DNA of 64,000 nt from Parageobacillus caldoxylosilyticus NBRC 107762 (GTDB lineage: Bacteria > Bacillota > Bacilli > Bacillales > Anoxybacillaceae), in NCBI RefSeq assembly GCF_000632715.1, contig NZ_BAWO01000031.1, positions 16,434 to 80,433 of the forward strand, read 5' to 3'. Shown here piece after piece: positions 33,780-41,024 of this stretch. The notes below the pieces were generated by a model that was not told the DNA's origin, did no database searches, and was given only the letters and a program-made list of their open reading frames with translations. How positions within the stretch are numbered: position 1 is the stretch's first letter; each line of letters begins with the position of its first letter. Made by a program: the position numbers and the translations under genes.

Positions 33780-34185
33780 AGGACGTTTTTGAATGATAAT
33801 CATGACTGTCGCGGCGGCGCGCTAAATATTTCTCGTTAATATACAATACTTTTTTATCTTTGCTGCGCGTATACTTTTTTTCCCGCCTCTTCCGTTTTCG
33901 AAAAAGCCAGCAGCCGAGCAGATAGATGGGAAAGACAAGTTCCAAAGCTCCGATAAACACGTACAAAAACTGCTTGGCAGATGCCATCGTAGACAAATGA
34001 AGTTCTATATCGCTTAATTTATAATAAGAAACGGCGACAATAAACCCGGCAACAAGGACATTGATCACATGCAGGAAAGGAACGTCTTTCCAGCGAAAAA
34101 ACATTCTTTCTATTTGTTCCTTTACCAATAGCAAAACAGCAATCGAACTTGCACAAAACAGCATGGAAATAAAAAGTGCGGCCAT
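33778..34185 (-). CDS. Membrane protein of unknown function, four helices
   Basis: 135 residues with hydrophobic segments at about residues 2-20, 36-52 and 71-93, and a strongly basic tail from RKRKRREKKYTRSKDKK. ATG at 34185 follows AAGGGGGA; a GTG at 34209 in frame has no site. No family recognised. Confidence 0.65.
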   Translation of the reverse strand: MAALFISMLFCASSIAVLLLVKEQIERMFFRWKDVPFLHVINVLVAGFIVAVSYYKLSDIELHLSTMASAKQFLYVFIGALELVFPIYLLGCWLFRKRKRREKKYTRSKDKKVLYINEKYLARRRDSHDYHSKTS

Positions 34186-34502
34186 CTTCGTTTCCCCCTT
34201 CCCCCTCACGCTTTACTGCAAGGATTTCCCATCAATGAACCGCTTTTTGCTGTACAAACTAACAGTGAGAGTACTAAACCTCTGCATGACTAAAGCCGGC
34301 AGGTTCTGACGTACGAAAGAGTTTTTTCTACACCTGCGCGCAGGCACTCACGCTTGCTCCGTGAAAAGGAGCATGAACAAAAACTCGCTGGTGTTTAGCG
34401 GCCTGTTGGCTCCATTCAAAACCGTATTTCTACTTCATCCCGATCACTCAAGTTGCGGGCTTTCGTAGCTATATACTTTTGTAAACAAGGAGGGATCTGT
34501 TT
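34186..34502. mobile_element. Gene-free stretch holding a possible IS200/IS605 element end
   Basis: 317 bases without an intact gene. Read on the minus strand, it contains CCGGCTTTAGTCATGCAG (near 34286-34305). The GACTTTAGTC-like core is characteristic of terminal hairpins and omegaRNA 3' ends of IS200/IS605-family elements. Upstream of it an open tail of about 30 codons ends at a TAG (near 34336). TGCTCC/GGAGCA is a perfect small hairpin (34354-34372). It is likely a decayed right end; no transposase motif is left. Confidence 0.3.
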
Positions 34503-34661
34503 ATGGGCAAAAAACATCGCAATCGTATTAACGGCCAAAAAAAGAACAACCATATTCCGAAGGAAGCATTAATCGCAGAGGATGCGGCACATGCGAAAGA
34601 ATACTCTGCCGCAGGGGGACGGAAAAACGGGCCAGGGCATCATGACAACCCAGAATCATAA
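34503..34661 (+). CDS. 52-residue hydrophilic protein, possibly spore-associated
   Basis: AAGGAGGGA precedes ATG 34503. The protein begins MGKKHRNRINGQKKNNHIP and ends with a Gly/His/Asn-rich tail. It has no membrane segment and is basic at the N-terminus, acidic in the middle. A terminator follows. Function unknown. Confidence 0.65.
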   Translation: MGKKHRNRINGQKKNNHIPKEALIAEDAAHAKEYSAAGGRKNGPGHHDNPES

Positions 34662-34691
34662 TAAGGCTTCATCATGCTAAAATCATAAATG

Positions 34692-34720
34692 GAAACCCTT
34701 GTGTAATAACAAGGGTTTTC
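34692..34720. terminator. Terminator between convergent small genes
   Basis: GAAACCCTTGT pairs with ACAAGGGTTTTC around a six-base loop. Confidence 0.85.
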
Positions 34721-34877
34721 ATGTTGATGGATCCACTTCATCAAAAGACAGTGTCACCACTTTTGTATACTCCCCGCGGGCAATTTCTTCTTTCGTCGCT
34801 TTTTCGTTCAGTTCCTCGTCATCATCAATTCCCGGCGCTATGGTTGGTAAGTCGTGCTCCTTCTTGTTGCGTTCCAA
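34719..34877 (-). CDS. Small acidic protein of unknown function
   Basis: 52 residues, LERNKKEHDLPTIAPGIDDD..., ending SFDEVDPST; mostly acidic and soluble. The start is TTG at 34877, chosen for AAAGGGGGGC upstream; the open frame extends 15 codons further without a site. No family recognised. Confidence 0.6.
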   Translation of the reverse strand: MERNKKEHDLPTIAPGIDDDEELNEKATKEEIARGEYTKVVTLSFDEVDPST

Positions 34878-34992
34878 ATGATCGCCCCCCTTTCGTTTAT
34901 TATCCGTTTCCAAAATCCGCACAAACTATTCGACTTTTTTCTTCATTATACCATATCTATCCCTCTTTACACAGAATCTTTCGAATTTTTTA

Positions 34993-35310
34993 TTAATGAA
35001 GATGAAGGCGATTGATTTTTTTCCACCCTTCCGGACATAGTCTGTAATACACCTGTCCCTTTATTCCTTCATCAATGAGTACAATATCTCCCGTACTCAT
35101 AAAACGGGCGTGATAATCTTTTGGTATTAAATCTGCTACGTTAAACATGCGATAAAGGTAGGATAATGCTTCACGATGGCTCGATGCTTTCACCGTCATC
35201 CTATATACTTGCCGATATCCTTTTTTCTGGCCAAAATGCGGCGTCTGAAATATGGTGACATCATAAGTGTGATGGACATGAAGCATTTTTTTCATCAATA
35301 AACGTACCAT
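34993..35310 (-). CDS. yodL: YodL-domain protein
   Basis: A 105-residue soluble protein. The core YDVTIFQTPHFGQKKGYRQVYRMTVKASSHREALSYLYRMFNVADLIPKDYHARFMSTGDIVLIDEG is that of the YodL family. AAAGGAGAG precedes ATG 35310. It follows deoD at a distance as in B. subtilis, where yodL is the next gene. Function unknown; the family also occurs as a domain in phage and plasmid proteins. Confidence 0.82.
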   Translation of the reverse strand: MVRLLMKKMLHVHHTYDVTIFQTPHFGQKKGYRQVYRMTVKASSHREALSYLYRMFNVADLIPKDYHARFMSTGDIVLIDEGIKGQVYYRLCPEGWKKINRLHLH

Positions 35311-35509
35311 AGTCCCTCTCTCCTTTTGTCTGGCAAATGTTAGTATTTATTCCATAATATTTGTGATTAGCCATGTCGATTCCTTTATCAAAATTGCTGT
35401 TGTTTTGTCGAATAGCATCATGAATGTTCATTATCCATTATTTTACTGTTACATCAAAAAGCCGATATGTCCAGTTAAATAGCAGTTACCCCTGCGATTT
35501 GCTAGAGGC

Positions 35510-36712
35510 ATGGAATTGGCCATCTCCCGAATAAACGACTATCAAACGGAAAAAATGAAAATACAAGATGTACTAGCAAAGGAGGGGGACCGTATTATCC
35601 AAATTCGCACGTTCCTGCAAATGATCCATCCAATTCAATACATCTATCGTTCTTTCTTATACCGCCATCATATCCCGATCGTCTCTTCACATCTTTTACT
35701 CGACCTTGCCCGCTGCTGGGAAAATCCGACTCCTTCGATAAGTCTAACCGATGAAGAGCAGCAAATCGTCAGTGCCATTCGCCAAAAAACAGCAAAATAT
35801 AATCGCAATAATATTACGCGGACGGCGGCCTATTTTGATTTTTTTCAGGCTCATCCTGAAGTGCATTGGGCATTTTTGGCACATATCGTTTCGCGAAATG
35901 GCGGATGGAATATGACCGATTTGCGTGGAAACGTCATTCCCCGCCTTCTTCCCGAAAATCTGATCAACCCACTCTTTTTATTTTATGAAAGAGCAAATGC
36001 GCTTATTTTTCATGATGCCTATCCGCAGCTTTTGCTGTATGAACAAAGCAAGCAAAAGAAAAAACCGCTATTCCATTTGCTTCCTTGTTTTGCTGTATCA
36101 TCGTTTATGAAGCCGTTTTGGGAATATTTTTGGGAAACAAAAGATGCACCGGTCATCACCGTAGCATTAATTATTAATGAACAGCATTATATTCAAAAGC
36201 GAGTCATCGAAAATCCATTTTTCCAGACGCACGTGCTTTCAACTATGCCGTTTATTGTCGAGCAATGGCTTGGTTTTAACGATGTGCTTATTCCGTATAA
36301 AGCGGGACGCCGCATTCGTCTTGCCGGCACAACTGTTCGCGATTTTGCCGATGTCCATCACCGCATTCACATCGGTAAAACGCTTTACAGTATATTGTTT
36401 TTCGAAAAACGGCTCACACAGCGGGCATATCAATTTGCCCGCGAAATGGCCCATACCGGCTCGCGGGCCGACTTTTGGCCGCAATGGTTTTCCGCACAAG
36501 CAACGGATTCGTCCCGCATTTACAGCCCGCGTTTAGAAGAGGTTTGGCCGGATATTTGCCATCCGTTTTCCGACCACCACGACTGGTTTACCGATAAAGA
36601 AGCAATTATTCAAATGATGGAAACCATTCCTGTCGTCAAACATAAAGATATAACCGCTGATTATATGCATAACGTGAAGATGCTGCGAACAGCAGCGATC
36701 ACTGTCCAATAA
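35510..36712 (+). CDS. DUF2515-family protein (YppC-like)
   Basis: 400 residues. Conserved-looking stretches include NRNNITRTAAYFDFFQAHPEVHWAFLAHIVSRNGGWNMTDL and the later FLFYERANALIFHDAYPQLLLYE, which mark the DUF2515 family. It has no signal peptide and no clear membrane segment. The start at 35510 is uncertain because the ribosome site (TAGAGGC) is weak; MKIQDV at 35555 is an alternative. Function unknown. Confidence 0.78.
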   Translation: MELAISRINDYQTEKMKIQDVLAKEGDRIIQIRTFLQMIHPIQYIYRSFLYRHHIPIVSSHLLLDLARCWENPTPSISLTDEEQQIVSAIRQKTAKYNRNNITRTAAYFDFFQAHPEVHWAFLAHIVSRNGGWNMTDLRGNVIPRLLPENLINPLFLFYERANALIFHDAYPQLLLYEQSKQKKKPLFHLLPCFAVSSFMKPFWEYFWETKDAPVITVALIINEQHYIQKRVIENPFFQTHVLSTMPFIVEQWLGFNDVLIPYKAGRRIRLAGTTVRDFADVHHRIHIGKTLYSILFFEKRLTQRAYQFAREMAHTGSRADFWPQWFSAQATDSSRIYSPRLEEVWPDICHPFSDHHDWFTDKEAIIQMMETIPVVKHKDITADYMHNVKMLRTAAITVQ

Positions 36713-36713
36713 A

Positions 36714-36742
36714 AAACGACGAGTGGCATTACTCGTCGTCTT
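36714..36742. terminator. Shared terminator of DUF2515 gene and yozD
   Basis: AAAAACGACGAGT pairs with ACTCGTCGTCTT around a six-base loop. Confidence 0.85.
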
Positions 36743-36911
36743 CTATGTCCAGCTCCTCGTCAATAATGCATTTTTCCAGCAAATAATCAAACGTAATATC
36801 GGCCAGCTCCTCCAATTCCGTCTTCGTCGGCACAAAACCGCGGCGGATCAATTCATGAAAAAAAAATTCAGCAATTTCCTCCGTATCAATGACCACTTCG
36901 ATTTCCTTCAC
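36729..36911 (-). CDS. yozD: YozD-like small acidic protein
   Basis: 60 residues, KEIEVVIDTEEIAEFFFHELIRRGFVPTKTELEELADITFDYLLEKCIIDEE, helical and acidic. The start is GTG at 36911 because AAAGGGGGC lies nine bases upstream. Sequence and position before yodN and yozE match B. subtilis YozD. Function unknown. Confidence 0.8.
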   Translation of the reverse strand: MKEIEVVIDTEEIAEFFFHELIRRGFVPTKTELEELADITFDYLLEKCIIDEELDIEDDE

Positions 36912-37045
36912 GACATCTCGCCCCCTTTGTAATGTTGTATGTATCATTATACCGTTTTATGTCAAAAGAATTTCCTCATTGATGTACTATTTCTCCCGAT
37001 TTGGCCATATATGTAGTAACAAAAACGATCACGGGGGAATGGAAT

Positions 37046-37168
37046 ATGGACAAGCAGTCAGTAGCAGATAAAATAATGGAAACAGTTGTAAACAGTTTGG
37101 CAGTCATCGTGATGGTTGCCGGAATTCCTTACTTTCTGTTTATTTTATTTCAATTTCTATTATGGTAA
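37046..37168 (+). CDS. 40-residue single-pass membrane peptide
   Basis: CGGGGGA eight bases upstream of ATG 37046. An amphipathic head (MDKQSVADKIMETVVNS) is followed by the helix LAVIVMVAGIPYFLFILFQFLLW. Its last 19 bases overlap, tail to tail, the end of the convergent yodN gene (stop at 37150). Unknown function. Confidence 0.6.
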   Translation: MDKQSVADKIMETVVNSLAVIVMVAGIPYFLFILFQFLLW

Positions 37169-37794
37169 TTAGCCATCATTTGTAAACGTTCTACAACTGT
37201 TTCCATCATCTGTTTATACCGTTCATCGCGAAACCATTCGTATAGGAATTTGTAATCGTTATACATATCAAGCAGCTCATCAATCGATGGCAACTTCGCC
37301 TCCCCTTCCGCAGGAGAAAGGAGAGCATATGCTTTCATTGGTGCGGATTGGACAATATTTTGTATGAGAATAATAGATGTTTCTTCATCATCTGCTAGCG
37401 GGATCATATCATCCATATGGACCTCAATTTCCCAGCCGTCAATTAACCGTTTTAATTCATAAATCGTTTCTTCCCATCCCTCCCCATGATAGCGGTAAAT
37501 TTCTGTGCGCACTCCAACCACTTTAAATAAATGGTCTCCGTAGTCGCGAACGCGGACAATTTCTCCCAGGAAAAACGGCAGCTCCACTTCTATTTCTTCG
37601 GTAATCCATAAATCGCCGGTAAAGTCAGATAGCAATACCAGCATATGTTCCATAAATAAGCTGCGGCTATGGTTAATTTCATATAAAAATGTATCATCGC
37701 TTTGTTGAATATCCGTGATCGTGCCAACTGTTCCATACAGCGTGTTTACAACAATATCTCCGACCGAAAATTTTGGGCGCTTTGGGCCACTCAT
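37150..37794 (-). CDS. yodN: YodN-like protein
   Basis: 214 residues. The N-terminus (FSVGDIVVNTLYGTVGTITDIQQ) looks like a KOW/SH3-like barrel. A second similar strand set follows (FFLGEIVRVRDYGDHLFKVVGVRTE). The C-terminal third is helical. The place between yozD and yozE equals that of yodN in B. subtilis, which has the same length. A run of nine G forms the ribosome site six bases before the ATG. Function unknown. Confidence 0.75.
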   Translation of the reverse strand: MSGPKRPKFSVGDIVVNTLYGTVGTITDIQQSDDTFLYEINHSRSLFMEHMLVLLSDFTGDLWITEEIEVELPFFLGEIVRVRDYGDHLFKVVGVRTEIYRYHGEGWEETIYELKRLIDGWEIEVHMDDMIPLADDEETSIILIQNIVQSAPMKAYALLSPAEGEAKLPSIDELLDMYNDYKFLYEWFRDERYKQMMETVVERLQMMANYHNRN

Positions 37795-37800
37795 TCATAT

Positions 37801-37809
37801 CCCCCCCCC
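37801..37809 (-). repeat. Nine-base homopolymer in the yodN ribosome site
   Basis: Nine C on the plus strand, read as AGGTGGGGGGGGG on the minus strand. Length change by slippage would shift the Shine-Dalgarno spacing. Confidence 0.7.
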
Positions 37810-37923
37810 ACCTAAAGCTGTGATAGTATATTATATGCATATACCAATGAGTGGACACCTCCGCGACCGTGGAAAAACATATTGATAGCGCTTTCGAAAA
37901 AGGGGAGCGGAAGCAATGCCCAA

Positions 37924-38142
37924 TTATGCCTCCTGTAAAAATTGTTCCCAAAGCTCATCAAATACGATCATGCTGTCTAAATAATCACCGTTTAGCTCCA
38001 AATACTGGCTAATTTCATTATAATCTGCCGATGATTTCGGAAAACTATGATCATAATATGCTCCGTTGGCAAATCGCACAAACGGGTCTTCACTTTTGCC
38101 GTCACGGAATTTCAATAAATAGCGATAAAATGATTTTGCCAT
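37924..38142 (-). CDS. yozE: YozE (UPF0346) SAM-like fold protein
   Basis: 72 residues, SFYRYLLKFRDGKSEDPFVRFANGAYYDHSFPKSSADYNEISQYLELNGDYLDSM, the full YozE_SAM_like domain. It is a small helical bundle known by structure in B. subtilis, with no assigned function. GGATGGTGAAAG precedes the ATG. It completes the yozD-yodN-yozE order. Confidence 0.92.
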   Translation of the reverse strand: MAKSFYRYLLKFRDGKSEDPFVRFANGAYYDHSFPKSSADYNEISQYLELNGDYLDSMIVFDELWEQFLQEA

Positions 38143-38313
38143 CTTTCACCATCCTCTTCCGTTTTCTTTGTTGCCATTTTAATGATTTTTTTTCATTTTG
38201 TGAAGCATTTTGTCTAGAAAAAATTAGGATGCCACTCCTTTCCGCTTCTGGCTCTTCTTTGTATTGAAATAGTACGCACTAGAAAGCAGTTTCATGAAAA
38301 AAATTATCAAAAA

Positions 38314-38338
38314 AGAAGGCGTTTTCATCGCCTTTTTA
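38314..38338 (-). terminator. Terminator of the thioredoxin-reductase-like gene
   Basis: AAAGAAGGCG pairs with CGCCTTTTT; a T run follows on the minus strand. Confidence 0.75.
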
Positions 38339-38341
38339 CCA

Positions 38342-39241
38342 TCACCGCTGTTCTACAATACTTTTATGAATCCATATTGCCGCCTGTGCGCCTTCTCCCA
38401 TGGCGATCGTTACTTGCTCGGAATGAACGCCGATGTCGCCTGCCGCCCAAATATTGGGGACATTGGTTTGTTTCGTGCGCGGATTAGTCGGAATGTGTTT
38501 ATTTTCTAATCGCTCTACGCCAAGCTGTTTCGCTAAATCCGTATTAACTTTGTTATGGCCAAAGGCAATAAAGCCGCGTTCCGCGAAAATTTCGTTGCCA
38601 TTTTGCAGACGGACGCCGGAAAACTCCGGTCCTTCCTTAATGAGCACGGACGCAATCGGCTCGCGAAAGTAACGAATGCCTTTCGCTTGTAGCTGTTTCT
38701 GCCACGTTGCTGATAGTTCTTCGCCGTCATGATTAATATAAATAATGTCGTTTGTCCAATATAACAGCGTTATGGCCATATTGGCCCCGGCAGTGCCCGC
38801 GCCAAGCACGATCACTTTTTTATTGGTGACTTCATATCCGTCGCAGTCCGGGCATACGTAAATGCTTGTCCCTAAACATGGAATTAGATTTGGAATGGGC
38901 GGAATCCGGTCTTTTACCCCTGTTGCAAACAGCAGGCGCTCACTTTCATACGTATTCCCGCTTTTGCCAAACAGAACAAATACGTTGCCTTTTTTCTCGG
39001 CGGCAATCACCTCATCGTCGGCAAAATGCACCCCGAATTGTTCCGCTTGTTTTCTTCCAATCGCTCGCAGCTTTTCCCCGCTTACCCCGTCCGGCCAGCC
39101 GAGCACGTTATGGTACGCGCGGCAAAGGGTGGAACGACCGTTATTGGCATCAATCACCAAAACGCGGTGATGGTAGCGGCCAAGCTGGATCGCCGCCTGC
39201 AATCCGGCAATTCCGCCCCCGATAATAATGCATTCATACAT
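38342..39241 (-). CDS. FAD/NAD(P)-dependent thioredoxin-reductase-like oxidoreductase
   Basis: 299 residues. An N-terminal FAD Rossmann motif, CIIIGGGIAGLQAAIQLGRY, is followed by the redox-active CPDC in YVCPDCDGYEV. The NAD(P) motif VIVLGAGTAGANMAIT and the C-terminal FAD signature NIWAAGDIG complete the build. It resembles thioredoxin reductase but is shorter. The N-terminus lacks the usual GxGxxG spacing variants for NADPH choice, so cofactor is unclear. It stands alone between yozE and bioB. The partner (a thioredoxin or glutaredoxin-like protein) is unknown. Confidence 0.85.
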   Translation of the reverse strand: MYECIIIGGGIAGLQAAIQLGRYHHRVLVIDANNGRSTLCRAYHNVLGWPDGVSGEKLRAIGRKQAEQFGVHFADDEVIAAEKKGNVFVLFGKSGNTYESERLLFATGVKDRIPPIPNLIPCLGTSIYVCPDCDGYEVTNKKVIVLGAGTAGANMAITLLYWTNDIIYINHDGEELSATWQKQLQAKGIRYFREPIASVLIKEGPEFSGVRLQNGNEIFAERGFIAFGHNKVNTDLAKQLGVERLENKHIPTNPRTKQTNVPNIWAAGDIGVHSEQVTIAMGEGAQAAIWIHKSIVEQR

Positions 39242-39303
39242 GTTGTTTCACTCCCGATTATCGTTTTTATCTTTTATTGTCTGCTGCTTATTCCTATTCA
39301 TGC

Positions 39304-39338
39304 ATAAAAAAACGCTGTCTCCAAACAGGAGGCAGCAT
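39304..39338 (-). terminator. Terminator of bioB
   Basis: ACGCTGTCTCC pairs with GGAGGCAGC with small mismatches; seven T follow on the minus strand. Confidence 0.8.
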
Positions 39339-39346
39339 CGGTAAAC

Positions 39347-40345
39347 TTAGGAGCAAATCGTTTGCTCTTCTGCAGAAAAATCAATTTCAAAGCCGAGATC
39401 TTCAAGCATTTGGTAATCAGCCGATTTCTCTTGACCGGCCGTTGTCAAATAATCGCCGACAAAAATCGAATTGGCCGCATATAAGCCGAGCGGCTGCAGC
39501 GAACGCAAATTGACTTCGCGCCCGCCGGCGATGCGGATTTCTTTCGCCGGGTTCATGTAGCGGAACAAGGCCAGCACTTTCAGGCAGTAACGCGGATCCA
39601 ATTCATTCGTTCCTTCAAGAGGCGTCCCATCAACCGCATGCAAAAAGTTGACCGGGATCGAATCGGCATCAAGAAGACGCAAGCTCCGCGCCATATTCAC
39701 CACATCTTGTTTTGTTTCTTTCATGCCGATAATGACGCCCGAACATGGAGAAATGCCCGCTTCTTTCACTGTTTCCACCGTCTGCACACGATCATCGTAT
39801 GTATGAGAAGTCGTAATGTTCGGATGATGTTCTTTCGATGTATTAATGTTATGGTTATAGCGGTCGACTCCCGCCTCTTTGAGGCGCGCCGCTTGTTCCG
39901 GCTTTAAGATGCCCAGGCAGGCGCAAACTTTGAGCCCAAACCGCTCCTTAATTTCTTTGACCGCAGAAACAACCGTATCGATTTCTTTTTCGCTCGGACC
40001 GCGGCCGCTCGCGACAATGCAGTACGTGCCAATGCGCAGGCGGTATGCTTCTTCCGCGCCGCGCAGGAGCGTTTCTTTATCGACCATTTTATAGGTCTTT
40101 ACCGGCGCCGTCGAAACGGCGGACTGGGCGCAATAGCCGCAGTTTTCCGGGCACAGCCCCGATTTGGCGTTAATGATCATGTTCAGTTTCACTTTGTTGC
40201 CGTAATATTTGCGGCGAATGCGATACGCTCCCTGCAACAACAGCAGCAGTTCTTCATCCGGACAGTCCAAAATCGCCAGCGCTTCTTCATCGGTCAGTTC
40301 GTGGCCTTCAATGACACGATCGGCTAATTCCAACCAATTTGGCAT
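39347..40345 (-). CDS. bioB: Biotin synthase
   Basis: Radical-SAM enzyme that inserts sulfur into dethiobiotin. The 332 residues show the [4Fe-4S] cluster motif CPENCGYC, YNHNINTSKEHHPNITTSHTYDDR, and the YCLKVLALFR/RIAGGREVNLR segment whose arginine ligates the [2Fe-2S] sulfur donor cluster. No other bio gene is near. Its own promoter carries a BirA operator (40400-40432), so biotin itself should repress it. It serves, among others, the carboxylase carrier YngHB in this window. Confidence 0.95.
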   Translation of the reverse strand: MPNWLELADRVIEGHELTDEEALAILDCPDEELLLLLQGAYRIRRKYYGNKVKLNMIINAKSGLCPENCGYCAQSAVSTAPVKTYKMVDKETLLRGAEEAYRLRIGTYCIVASGRGPSEKEIDTVVSAVKEIKERFGLKVCACLGILKPEQAARLKEAGVDRYNHNINTSKEHHPNITTSHTYDDRVQTVETVKEAGISPCSGVIIGMKETKQDVVNMARSLRLLDADSIPVNFLHAVDGTPLEGTNELDPRYCLKVLALFRYMNPAKEIRIAGGREVNLRSLQPLGLYAANSIFVGDYLTTAGQEKSADYQMLEDLGFEIDFSAEEQTICS

Positions 40346-40377
40346 TCTACCTCTCCCCTTTCCATATGATTACATTT

Positions 40378-40407
40378 ATCGTATCGGAAGAGGAGTTAGA
40401 TTGTCAA
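40378..40407 (-). promoter_or_regulatory. SigA promoter of bioB
   Basis: Minus strand: -35 TTGACA (40407-40402), 18-bp spacer, -10 TACGAT (40383-40378), 33 bases before the start codon. The -35 lies inside the left half of the BirA operator. Confidence 0.7.
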
Positions 40408-40432
40408 CTAAAATTTTATAAAGGTTAACTAT
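40400..40432. promoter_or_regulatory. BirA (biotin repressor) operator
   Basis: ATTGTCAAC (40400-40408) and GGTTAACTAT (40423-40432), separated by 14 bp, match the Firmicute BirA pattern of ATTGTTAAC and GTTAACAAT half-sites. The site overlaps the bioB -35 box and the stop codon of the upstream TPR gene. Confidence 0.75.
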
Positions 40433-40910
40433 CTTGATCCCACACTTCATCAAGATGATCGGCGTAAAATATTAACGCTTTTTCATATGTTTTTATCCAA
40501 GGATCGGGGGAAGAAGCGACTAGCGCATGAATCAACATTGATACTGCCTTTTTTTCTTCTCTCATATGATAAAGCGTCATCGCCAAAAATGCTTGTAAGG
40601 CTACATTCTCAGGGAACTCTTTTAATCCCTGTCCCAATACGTTTGCCGCTTTTTCATACTCACCTATACAGCGATAACTGCTTCCTAATTGGATAAATGC
40701 TCTCTGACGAAGTTCGCCTTCAATACCATAATCAATCGCCTTTTCATAATACGGAATTGCCTTTCTTTCCAAACCTAACGCATCCAAAGCAGTTGCATAA
40801 TAAAAATAAATGGCTCCATCTTGAGGATGTGCATCAAGCAACGACTGCAATATCGTTTGCGCTTCTTCATATCGCTTTGCTTCGATCAGTTTTATCACCT
40901 GATTCAACAT
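40425..40910 (-). CDS. Tetratricopeptide-repeat protein
   Basis: 161 residues composed of about four TPR helical pairs (for example RYEEAQTILQSLLDAHPQDGAIYFYYATALDALGLERKAIPYYEKAI). It is cytoplasmic, presumably a protein-protein scaffold. AGGAGGG precedes the ATG. Its stop codon lies inside the BirA operator of bioB. Partner unknown. Confidence 0.85.
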   Translation of the reverse strand: MLNQVIKLIEAKRYEEAQTILQSLLDAHPQDGAIYFYYATALDALGLERKAIPYYEKAIDYGIEGELRQRAFIQLGSSYRCIGEYEKAANVLGQGLKEFPENVALQAFLAMTLYHMREEKKAVSMLIHALVASSPDPWIKTYEKALIFYADHLDEVWDQDS

Positions 40911-40981
40911 TTAGTTTCCCTCCTTCTCCTCAATATGTGGTTGTTCGAGCAAACGAACGAAAAATCCTTCACTAGTCATAT

Positions 40982-41020
40982 AAAAAGGATATGCTGTCCC
41001 GTATGGGCGCATATCCTTTG
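40982..41020 (-). terminator. Terminator of the FAD dehydrogenase gene
   Basis: AAAAGGATATGC pairs with GCATATCCTTT; T-rich sequence follows on the minus strand. Confidence 0.8.
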
Positions 41021-41024
41021 CCAT

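Noticed and set aside
40400..40432. Reading the GGTTAAC repeat before bioB as a LexA or PurR site
   Set aside because: Half-site sequence and spacing fit BirA and the downstream gene is biotin synthase.
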